A program made the position numbers and the translations under genes. DNA of 64,000 nt from Chroococcus sp. CMT-3BRIN-NPC107 (GTDB lineage Bacteria; Cyanobacteriota; Cyanobacteriia; Cyanobacteriales; Chroococcidiopsidaceae): NCBI GenBank assembly GCA_019359635.1, contig JAHHGY010000003.1, positions 31,543 to 95,542 on the forward strand. The letters run 5' to 3'. Of this stretch, positions 58,019-64,000 are shown in pieces; within the stretch, counting starts at the first letter, position 1; each line of letters opens with the position of its first letter. The notes below the pieces were generated by a model that was not told the DNA's origin, did no database searches, and was given only the letters and a program-made list of their open reading frames with translations.

Positions 58019-58660
58019 ATGATATCTGCTGGAACTGTTCGCTTTTTGCCTCGCTACACTTATTTAACTCTTTTATCGTCGGCATTAGTTTTATTTACGC
58101 TATTACCAGCTAATGCTCAAAATGCGACACAGCAACCGAACAACTCTAATGAGTCTCAAAGCGTCGCTCAAAACAGCCCGAATGTTCTCAGCCCCGATAC
58201 TCAAAATAACAGTGTATTGAGCGTCCAAGGGGGGCAGCGCTTGATGAGCGAAGCTAGTGCGGCGGTGACTGCCCAAAACTATACTTTAGCCACCAAAAAG
58301 CTCCAAGATGCTCGTCAGGTATTCAATCAGGTATCGAATTTTTATCAAGAACTAGCTACTAGCTTTTCTGGCATTGATAATCGTCTTGCAGACAGCCAGC
58401 GCAAAAAAGCCTTAGACACTGCCCAAATGCGCGATGATGCTACCTATCAACTAGCCTTAGTCCATCGGGCGCAAAATCAGCCAGAACTTGCTGTACCCTT
58501 GTTAGTGCAAATCATCCGCAGTCAAAACCCGACACGAGACTTGGGTAAAAAAGCTTATCAGCAGTTATTTGAGTTAGGATTTGTGGATGCTCCTTTTCCC
58601 TCCAGTGGCAGTGCTAGTGGTCAAAATAGCGATCGCCCTGCAAATCCACCCAAGAAGTAG
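58019..58660 (+). CDS. Secreted hypothetical protein with helical repeats
   Basis: 213 residues. The signal peptide ends at about ANA (residue 34). A Gln/Asn/Ser-rich linker follows (about 35-75), then a helical TPR-like region (SAAVTAQNYTLATKKLQDARQVFNQVSNFYQELA ... ALVHRAQNQPELAVPLLVQIIRSQNPTRDLGKKAYQQLFELGF). It ends in a Ser/Pro/Lys-rich tail. Probably periplasmic. The family is conserved in cyanobacteria as far as I can recall; function unknown. It precedes bolA-grxD on the same strand by 43 bases. Confidence 0.75.
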   Translation: MISAGTVRFLPRYTYLTLLSSALVLFTLLPANAQNATQQPNNSNESQSVAQNSPNVLSPDTQNNSVLSVQGGQRLMSEASAAVTAQNYTLATKKLQDARQVFNQVSNFYQELATSFSGIDNRLADSQRKKALDTAQMRDDATYQLALVHRAQNQPELAVPLLVQIIRSQNPTRDLGKKAYQQLFELGFVDAPFPSSGSASGQNSDRPANPPKK

Positions 58661-58703
58661 TTAAATTAGAAAGTATTGAGCAGCGATATATTAAGGAACT
58701 GTA

Positions 58704-58940
58704 ATGATTAGCCCGCAGCAAGTTGAGGAAATGATTAAGGTGAGTCTTCCTGATGCTCAAGTTCAAGTACAAGACTTAAAAGGCAGTGGCGATCACTATC
58801 AAGTTACAGTGGTTTCATCCCAATTTGTCGGCAAAGGACTTGTACAACAACACCAATTGATTTATCAGGCGTTGAACCAGGCGATGTCCTCCGAAGCTAT
58901 CCACGCGTTGGCAATAAAAACTTCTACTCCTCAAGCTTAA
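58704..58940 (+). CDS. BolA family protein
   Basis: 78 residues. The VEEMIKVSLPDAQVQVQDLKGSGDHYQVTVVSSQFVGKGLVQQHQLIYQALN pattern is the BolA fold with its FxGxxxxxRH-type loop (here FVGKGLVQQHQLIY). BolA proteins bind a shared Fe-S cluster with monothiol glutaredoxins. The gene for that partner, grxD, follows 41 bases later. Confidence 0.93.
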   Translation: MISPQQVEEMIKVSLPDAQVQVQDLKGSGDHYQVTVVSSQFVGKGLVQQHQLIYQALNQAMSSEAIHALAIKTSTPQA

Positions 58941-58981
58941 TTGCTTAAAACTCAAGCCCTCTAAAGCATAACAACAAAACT

Positions 58982-59305
58982 ATGACTCCAGAATTGCAAA
59001 CAAAAATTGATAATTTAGTCAAGCAAAACAAAATTGTCGTCTTCATGAAGGGTTCTAAGTTAATGCCCCAATGTGGATTTTCTAACAATGTCGTCCAAAT
59101 TTTAAGTACCCTTGGTGTACCTTTTGAAACCGTTGATATTTTGGCAGATAATGAAATCCGCCAAGGAATTAAAGAGTATTCCAACTGGCCGACTATTCCC
59201 CAAGTTTATGTCAATGGTGAATTTATTGGCGGTTCGGATATTTTAATAGAAATGTACCAAAAAGGCGACTTGCAGCAAATGGTAGAAGTTGCTTTAGCTT
59301 CTTAG
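58982..59305 (+). CDS. grxD: Monothiol glutaredoxin (Grx4 type)
   Basis: 107 residues. The CGFS active site starts at Cys31 ([16 protein letters not shown]), and the glutathione-binding [20 protein letters not shown] block is complete. It carries a bridging 2Fe-2S cluster and serves Fe-S transfer and iron sensing with BolA. A strong terminator follows. Confidence 0.95.
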   Translation: MTPELQTKIDNLVKQNKIVVFMKGSKLMPQCGFSNNVVQILSTLGVPFETVDILADNEIRQGIKEYSNWPTIPQVYVNGEFIGGSDILIEMYQKGDLQQMVEVALAS

Positions 59306-59318
59306 AGTTTTTACTAGA

Positions 59319-59356
59319 AATCCCCAAGACTGTCTGAAGTCTTGGGGATTTTTTTA
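59319..59356 (+). terminator. Strong terminator after grxD
   Basis: Arms AATCCCCAAGACT (59319-59331) and AGTCTTGGGGATT (59338-59350) form a perfect 13-base-pair stem with a six-base loop and a T-run. Confidence 0.93.
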
Positions 59357-59396
59357 TAAGTTTAATATTTATTATAAATTTTGCTCAAAAATTCAG

Positions 59397-59651
59397 TTAG
59401 TAGTAATCTGATTCCGCTTGGGTTTGGGGAAGCGGGGCTTCAAAGTTAAAAGGATCGTAAAGAAACCGAGTTGCTTCTTCTTCTAAACGATGAATTAGAT
59501 AAGGCTCGATAACTTGAGATTGACGCAAAGCTGCCAAATAGCCATCTAAAAACAGGCGCAAATCGTCAGAGCGATAACCTCTTTGCCATAATTCAACTAA
59601 AGCATCGGTCAATTTTTGATAGAAGCGGATCGTTTGAGTATCTTGTAACAT
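59397..59651 (-). CDS. Small conserved cyanobacterial protein (DUF6761-like)
   Basis: 84 residues, soluble, mostly helical. It reads QTIRFYQKLTDALVELWQRGYRSDDLRLFLDGYLAALRQSQVIEPYLIHRLEEEATRFLYDPFNFE and ends in an acidic/Gln-rich tail. I recall this as the cyanobacteria-wide DUF6761 family; function unknown. Single gene, convergent with grxD. Confidence 0.75.
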   Translation of the reverse strand: MLQDTQTIRFYQKLTDALVELWQRGYRSDDLRLFLDGYLAALRQSQVIEPYLIHRLEEEATRFLYDPFNFEAPLPQTQAESDYY

Positions 59652-60075
59652 AATTAAAAACCAGGCAAAAGAATATTAATTGGTACATAGTTAGAAGTGA
59701 AAATTTTATCACTTCTGTATTTAATGTTTTCACATTATCGGCATTAATAAAACCTCAGCAATTCTATTAATTAACCATTCAATCAACCACGAATACCGCC
59801 GCCCACTTTCAATAGTCAAAAGATTAGCGCGATCGTAAGTTGTATAAATACATTGTAGTCAAATAAATCTGTTTATAAAATATACCTATCGGGCGATCGC
59901 TGCTTCAACTCGTTACCTGCTCAAGCTGTTTTTTAAGTATAAATACTGGTTAGCAACTTCCGAAATCTTGTTGAACAGGAGCGGGAGGATTTTTTGCCAT
60001 CTAAAATATTTTCTCAAAAATAGCTACTAAAACATACTCATAACGAGCTTGACTTGTTTTAGATTGAGGAATAAC
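59652..60075. other. Spacer between DUF6761-like gene and catalase remnant
   Basis: 424 AT-rich bases with no supported gene and no clear hairpin. It should hold the promoter of the minus-strand small gene, and perhaps what is left of the catalase promoter. Confidence 0.4.
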
Positions 60076-60174
60076 ATGAGCGATCGTGAAAAGTTGACAA
60101 CAGCGACGGGTTGCCCGATTGCAGACAACCAAAATTTACTAACCGCAGGTGCGCGCCGCCCTTTGTTGATGCAG
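60076..60174 (+). pseudogene. Catalase N-terminal remnant
   Basis: An ATG opens 33 residues ([18 protein letters not shown] followed by [15 protein letters not shown]) that match the N-terminus of monofunctional haem catalases, whose typical start is LTTAxGxPVxDNQNSLTAGPRGPxLLQD. After Gln33 the resemblance stops at once; the His of the VHAKG motif and all haem ligands are missing. The frame runs on with unrelated sequence to a stop at 60261. It looks like a deletion that removed the rest of the gene. Confidence 0.75.
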
Positions 60175-60289
60175 AACTTCTTGGGCAATGCCTGCTTTTA
60201 TAGTTCCGCAGCTAGGAGTAGCTATGGTTACAAAACCCTGTTACTAGCTTTGTTATGTTAATTGTTGAAAGCGCAAAGGAATGTTTATT

Positions 60290-61069
60290 GTGGGTTTGGT
60301 TGCAATTGAAATTGTTGAAGGTAATCCGCATCTGCGAAGTCTCTTGAGTTGGCACTTGCAACAAGTCGGCTACCGAATGTATCAAGCGGCTAACTTGGCT
60401 CAAGGTAGGGAAATATTTTTAACTCAGCAACCAACTTTAGTAATTTTAGATTCCGATTTGCCGGATGGTAATGGTTTAGAATTTTCCCTGTGGTTGCAGT
60501 TGCAGCAACAACCATTAGTATTGATGCTATCAGCACGAAATACTGAAGCTGATATAGTTGCAGGTTTGCAAGCCGGAGCCGATGACTACTTAACTAAACC
60601 CTTTGGAATGCAAGAGTTTATGGCAAGAGTTGAAGCAATATTGCGCCGCAAACGAACCCCAATAGCTCCTGCGTATCTAGATTACGGGGCTTTGCAAATT
60701 GATTTAATCCAGCGCCGCGTTCGTTTTCAAGGAGAATTTATAGATTTAACTCCTCAAGAATTTAGCTTATTGTACGTTCTTGCTCAAGCTAATGGTGAAG
60801 CCCTTAGCCGTTCCGAATTACTCCGCCGCGCTTGGCCCGATGCAATTGATAATCCCCGCACTATTGACACTCACGTTTTATCTCTACGCAAAAAAATTGA
60901 AATAGACTCCAGAGCGCCAAGCTTAGTTCAAACGGTGCGGAATGTAGGCTATCGTTTCAATATAGAAGAAATTGATAACAAAAGTTCTGCCGCCTACGAA
61001 GTAAATTATCAGCCTAAAACTACTCAATTTAAAAGTTTTCAAGCTACGGCGGTGAGAAATCAGCGTTAA
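60290..61069 (+). CDS. OmpR/PhoB-family response regulator
   Basis: 259 residues from GTG at 60290. AAAGGA (60275-60280) lies nine bases before this GTG but directly abuts the ATG at 60281, so GTG is preferred. The receiver domain has phosphoacceptor Asp54 (VILDSDLPDGNG) and Lys in YLTKPFG, but the usual acidic pair near residue 10 is reduced to Glu (EIVEGNP). The winged-helix output domain is complete (DLTPQEFSLLYVLAQANGEALSRSELLRRAW ... RTIDTHVLSLRKKIE). No kinase gene is adjacent. The targets are unknown. Confidence 0.88.
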   Translation: MGLVAIEIVEGNPHLRSLLSWHLQQVGYRMYQAANLAQGREIFLTQQPTLVILDSDLPDGNGLEFSLWLQLQQQPLVLMLSARNTEADIVAGLQAGADDYLTKPFGMQEFMARVEAILRRKRTPIAPAYLDYGALQIDLIQRRVRFQGEFIDLTPQEFSLLYVLAQANGEALSRSELLRRAWPDAIDNPRTIDTHVLSLRKKIEIDSRAPSLVQTVRNVGYRFNIEEIDNKSSAAYEVNYQPKTTQFKSFQATAVRNQR

Positions 61070-61131
61070 AGTCTGTATTTTTGCAGTCGTAGCGGTTCAA
61101 AATATAGATTGTTCTGCACTAAAATCAATCT

Positions 61132-62235
61132 ATGCGATCGCCAATTAATGTAGCTGTAGTCGGTACGGGCTTCGGTCAAAAAGTCCATATTCCCGGCTTG
61201 CAAGCACATCCACATATTCAAGTTGTCGCCGTTTATAACCAAGATGGAGCTAAGGCTCAAAAAATCGCCCAAGCTTACAACATTCCTCACTTTTGCACCA
61301 GTATTGAGGAAGTTGTTGGTTTAAAAGAAGTGCAAGCTGTCAGTATCTCTACGCCGCCATTTTTGCATTACGAAATGGCAAAAACTGTATTGCAAGCGGG
61401 AAAGCATTTATTGCTAGAAAAACCAACAACATTATCGGCGGTGGAAGCACGGGAGTTATACAATTTTGCCTTAAAACAGAACGTTGTTGCAACAATGGAT
61501 TTTGAGTTTCGGTTTGTACCCGCGTGGCAGTATTTAGCCGAACTCCTCGCCACAGACTACGTAGGGCAACAGCGCCTAATTAAGATAGATTGGTTAGTTC
61601 CTAGCCGCGCCGACGCTACAAAGCCTTGGAATTGGTACGCTCGTAAAGATTTAGGCGGCGGTGCTTTGGGGGCTTTGGGTTCTCATAGTTTTGATTATAT
61701 TAGCTGGCTATTTGGCAATGTAGAGCGATTGTGCGCCCATTTAAGTACTGCCGCGATCGAGCGCCCCGATCGCAATGGAGAAATGCAGCCTGTGGATGCT
61801 GACGATAGCTGTATGCTAATGCTAGAACTTGCTAACGGCGTTCCTTGCCAGGTTACTATTAGCGCCTGTACTTACCAAGGACGGGGGCATTGGGTAGAAG
61901 TTTATGGCGATCGCGGTACTTTAGTATTAGGCAGCAATAATCAAAAAGATTACGTGCATGGTTTTCGTGTCTGGAGAAGCCTTGCGGGAGAACCTTTAAT
62001 GGAACTGGAAATTCCCCAGCGTCTAGCTTTTAATCAAACTTTTACCGATGGACGTATTGCCCCTTTTATTCGCATTGTAGACAATTGGGTGCAAGGAATC
62101 GATCGCAATACTTCCTTAACACCCTCCTTAAAAGAAGGAATCTACAGTCAATTGTTGATGGATTATGCCCATCAATCCCATCAAACTCGCTGTTGGGTAA
62201 ATGTGCCAAAATTGAACAATTTTCTTAACCCATAG
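61132..62235 (+). CDS. Gfo/Idh/MocA family oxidoreductase
   Basis: 367 residues. The Rossmann loop VGTGFGQ starts near residue 10, the conserved Lys lies in LLLEKPTT (about residue 96), and the C-terminal domain has KDLGGGALGALGSHSFDYISWLFG. It is an NAD(P)-dependent dehydrogenase of a sugar or related compound; the substrate cannot be told. It overlaps ftrC by 11 bases in the convergent direction. Confidence 0.9.
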   Translation: MRSPINVAVVGTGFGQKVHIPGLQAHPHIQVVAVYNQDGAKAQKIAQAYNIPHFCTSIEEVVGLKEVQAVSISTPPFLHYEMAKTVLQAGKHLLLEKPTTLSAVEARELYNFALKQNVVATMDFEFRFVPAWQYLAELLATDYVGQQRLIKIDWLVPSRADATKPWNWYARKDLGGGALGALGSHSFDYISWLFGNVERLCAHLSTAAIERPDRNGEMQPVDADDSCMLMLELANGVPCQVTISACTYQGRGHWVEVYGDRGTLVLGSNNQKDYVHGFRVWRSLAGEPLMELEIPQRLAFNQTFTDGRIAPFIRIVDNWVQGIDRNTSLTPSLKEGIYSQLLMDYAHQSHQTRCWVNVPKLNNFLNP

Positions 62236-62590
62236 TTTCCCTAACGGCTTTGATTTCCTCTAAAGATATATCTTGCTTTTCGCCTGCAAAGTCATTATCT
62301 GGGGTAAGAAAAAGCATACAGTGGCACTCTTTGCGCTCTCTCATCGGTACGCAAGGACAATTCCAAAAGGTAGCGTGGACTTCGGCTTCTTTATCTTCAT
62401 AATGGCGACAAGGACATAAAGGTGCGCCCAAATCGTCTTTGTGTTTGGCAAGTCCTTCGATAACTACTGCCGTCACTGAAGGTTCGGCACAAAAATAAGT
62501 TCCCGTGCGTTTGGCGTAGGTTTGGGAGAATTGCCACATTGCTTCGAGATTTTTATCGGTGGATAGTTTGGAATTTTCTTGTGAATCCAT
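62225..62590 (-). CDS. ftrC: Ferredoxin-thioredoxin reductase catalytic chain
   Basis: 121 residues. The seven Cys include the CPC (59-61), CPC (78-80) and CHC (89-91) motifs that bind the 4Fe-4S cluster and form the active disulphide, plus Cys34. The WNCPCVPMRERKECHCMLFL block is diagnostic. It passes electrons from ferredoxin to thioredoxin, and so controls CP12 and Calvin-cycle enzymes. Its variable-chain partner ftrV is not in this window. Confidence 0.94.
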   Translation of the reverse strand: MDSQENSKLSTDKNLEAMWQFSQTYAKRTGTYFCAEPSVTAVVIEGLAKHKDDLGAPLCPCRHYEDKEAEVHATFWNCPCVPMRERKECHCMLFLTPDNDFAGEKQDISLEEIKAVRETMG

Positions 62591-62657
62591 AGTAAGAGCG
62601 CTTGTTAGATGGGAGTTGCTATTTAAGCATTTTAGCGGAGATGCGATCGCCAGGTTG

Positions 62658-63806
62658 TCAAATTAAGGGTTTTTGTAACTGTAGTTGCAAGGATTGTTCT
62701 GATTGAATTGTTAGCCCCGGTAACTGTTGATTTTCTAATTTGCTAGGACTAGAAGTATTTTGCCACAGTACCCAGCGACTACTAGGAGGAAGACTATTTA
62801 ATGTTTGGGGATTTTGACTTAGCCAAATTAGGGGATGAGGCGGTAAATTAGGACTAATAGCTTCTTCTGGGGCGTTTGTGGCAGCTAAAGCTTCTAAAAC
62901 CGGGCGATCGCCTCTAATTAATCCGGTACTCGCCGTCCACAGTTTTACATTTAACTGCTTTAACACTGCATAAAAATACAAAGAAGCCGCCGCCGTAACT
63001 GCTTGTTCAAAATTATCGCTTTGCCAAGATCCCCCACTATCTAAGCAAATAACTATTTCTTGTCCCCCGGTAATTACTTCTAATTCTCGCACTCGAAGTT
63101 CGCCATAACGGGCGCTGGTACGCCAGTGAATTAGACGAATGGGATCGCCCATCCGATAAGGGCGCAGACTGCGGGTAATGCCCGAATTGGACGATTGAAA
63201 ACGCTTTTGACTATTTACCTGTTGCTTGTCTTCTAGCCCAATTTCATCGATTAAGGGACAATTAGTGAGGGCAAACACGATCGGATAAACGATCGCTTTT
63301 GCGGGAGATGTGCGATCGCGCCGATACCAAAATAAGCCTAAAGGTGCAGCAGTTCTTATTTGTACGCTTTGCCATTGGTACACCCCCCGGCGGGTAGTAG
63401 AGAGTTCGTGAACCCAACGGTAGCTACTTTGAGGCGCAATTTCTTCTATCGCTGTCTTTGCAGGCTGTGCAAGCACAAAAGGTAAAACATCTGTTACTTG
63501 CAATAAAATTCTTGATTGAGGTGTTTGATTGACTATTTCTAGTTCAATAATTAAGTCATCCCCAGCGCTTACAGGCTGGATAGACTGACGGCGAATAAAA
63601 ATCCCGTTGAGGGCGCGTTTTGGTAAAATAATAGATAGCCCCAAAATGGCAAAACTTAAGCCACTAATGACATACAGCCATCCTGCCATAGTATTAACCG
63701 CCGCCCCAAAAAAACATATTGCTACCCCTGTCAATACCCAGCCACTATAAGCCGGTTTAACAGCGCGAGTCTCTAGCCAGTTGGTGAAACGGTTGGCAAT
63801 ACTCAT
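62658..63806 (-). CDS. DUF58 domain-containing protein
   Basis: 382 residues. Two N-terminal membrane helices (about residues 22-62) are followed by a periplasmic-like beta region and the DUF58 block SNSGITRSLRPYRMGDPIRLIHWRTSARYGELRVRELEVITGGQEIVICLDSGGSW, which begins a vWA-like fold. The family usually pairs with a MoxR ATPase, not present in this window. The C-terminal 80 residues are poorly conserved. Likely a membrane-bound assembly factor. Confidence 0.88.
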   Translation of the reverse strand: MSIANRFTNWLETRAVKPAYSGWVLTGVAICFFGAAVNTMAGWLYVISGLSFAILGLSIILPKRALNGIFIRRQSIQPVSAGDDLIIELEIVNQTPQSRILLQVTDVLPFVLAQPAKTAIEEIAPQSSYRWVHELSTTRRGVYQWQSVQIRTAAPLGLFWYRRDRTSPAKAIVYPIVFALTNCPLIDEIGLEDKQQVNSQKRFQSSNSGITRSLRPYRMGDPIRLIHWRTSARYGELRVRELEVITGGQEIVICLDSGGSWQSDNFEQAVTAAASLYFYAVLKQLNVKLWTASTGLIRGDRPVLEALAATNAPEEAISPNLPPHPLIWLSQNPQTLNSLPPSSRWVLWQNTSSPSKLENQQLPGLTIQSEQSLQLQLQKPLI

Positions 63807-63875
63807 ATTATTAGTTTAAAGAACTGTGTTTATTAATCAAAATATGGGAACTCTAGGAGGGTAATTAACCAGACT

Positions 63876-64000
63876 CTAAGTACAGGACAAAAACTGTAGC
63901 ACTTGCATAAACTCACTCATTTTCTGGTCGAGGTTGAGTAGGATATTACGTAGATGATCCAAGCCATAGCGAAAGATGCTTTTGGCTTTGCGTCCATGCT
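63876..64000 (-). mobile_element. C-terminal end of a transposase (cut by the window edge)
   Basis: On the minus strand an open frame enters from the right edge and ends at a TAG (63876-63878). It encodes about 40 residues: GRKAKSIFRYGLDHLRNILL then NLDQKMSEFMQVLQFLSCT. This tail, with RYGLDHLR and a final FLSCT, is typical of cyanobacterial IS4-family transposases. The rest lies outside the window. No inverted repeat is visible in the remaining sequence. Confidence 0.7.

Overview
This window is chromosomal DNA from a cyanobacterium. The evidence is the set of photosynthesis and carbon-fixation genes (psaF, psaJ, psaL, cp12, glpX-type F/SBPase, ftrC, hemA), several protein families typical of cyanobacteria (Tic22-like, Ycf52-like GNAT, DUF3177, an SLH/OprB iron-uptake porin, DevB/DevC exporter parts), and the very frequent HIP1 octamer GCGATCGC on an AT-rich background. 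The order psaF-psaJ-psaL is, from published work, linked to heterocyst-forming cyanobacteria and their close unicellular relatives such as Chroococcidiopsis. I therefore infer a Chroococcidiopsis/Synechocystis PCC 7509-like organism, but the sequence alone does not prove it.

Layout. 0-9.7 kb: a degenerate histidine kinase, tsaC, prmC, tic22, tRNA-Pro(TGG), a GNAT, an alpha/beta hydrolase and tsaD, then the photosystem I block psaF-psaJ / psaL and the conserved pair remA-gmk. 9.7-17.5 kb: rqcH (NFACT), a tandem repeat with a terminator, then a TetR-controlled cluster (tetR, devB, methyltransferase, DUF2834, GNAT, devC) with two matching palindromes but no ATPase. 17-24.5 kb: EVE protein, nagB, an orphan sugar-ABC permease, purN, a Uma2 nuclease, an RnfD-like + DUF2330 pair and a decayed glycosyltransferase-like gene. 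24.8-34.6 kb: ppsA, PMT-family glycosyltransferase, trmB, FIST protein, cp12, DUF3177, glmM, sfsA. 34.6-37.4 kb: a CHASE4-PAS-GGDEF-EAL gene broken by a one-base shift and a nonsense codon. 38-45.3 kb: leuC, a Ser/Pro/Asn-rich membrane-anchored protein, gntK, a cupin, pgi, and two branched-chain/neutral amino-acid ABC genes. 45.4-47.6 kb: a frameshifted HEAT-repeat gene and a histidine-kinase remnant. 47.8-64 kb: iron-uptake porin, bgtB-bgtA amino-acid transporter, pentapeptide-repeat protein, hemA, glpX, grxC-tadA, plsC, bolA-grxD, a catalase N-terminal scrap, a response regulator, a Gfo/Idh oxidoreductase, ftrC, a DUF58 protein and the C-terminal end of a transposase at the right edge.

Most of the window is ordinary housekeeping. 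The parts that stand out are the TetR/DevB-DevC cluster with its two shared palindromes, the palindrome/hairpin-rich leader of psaF, a hairpin between remA and rqcH, and an unusual number of genes broken by single-base lesions (glycosyltransferase, c-di-GMP protein, HEAT protein), plus two truncated remnants (histidine kinase, catalase). No CRISPR array, rRNA, complete insertion sequence or phage region was seen.
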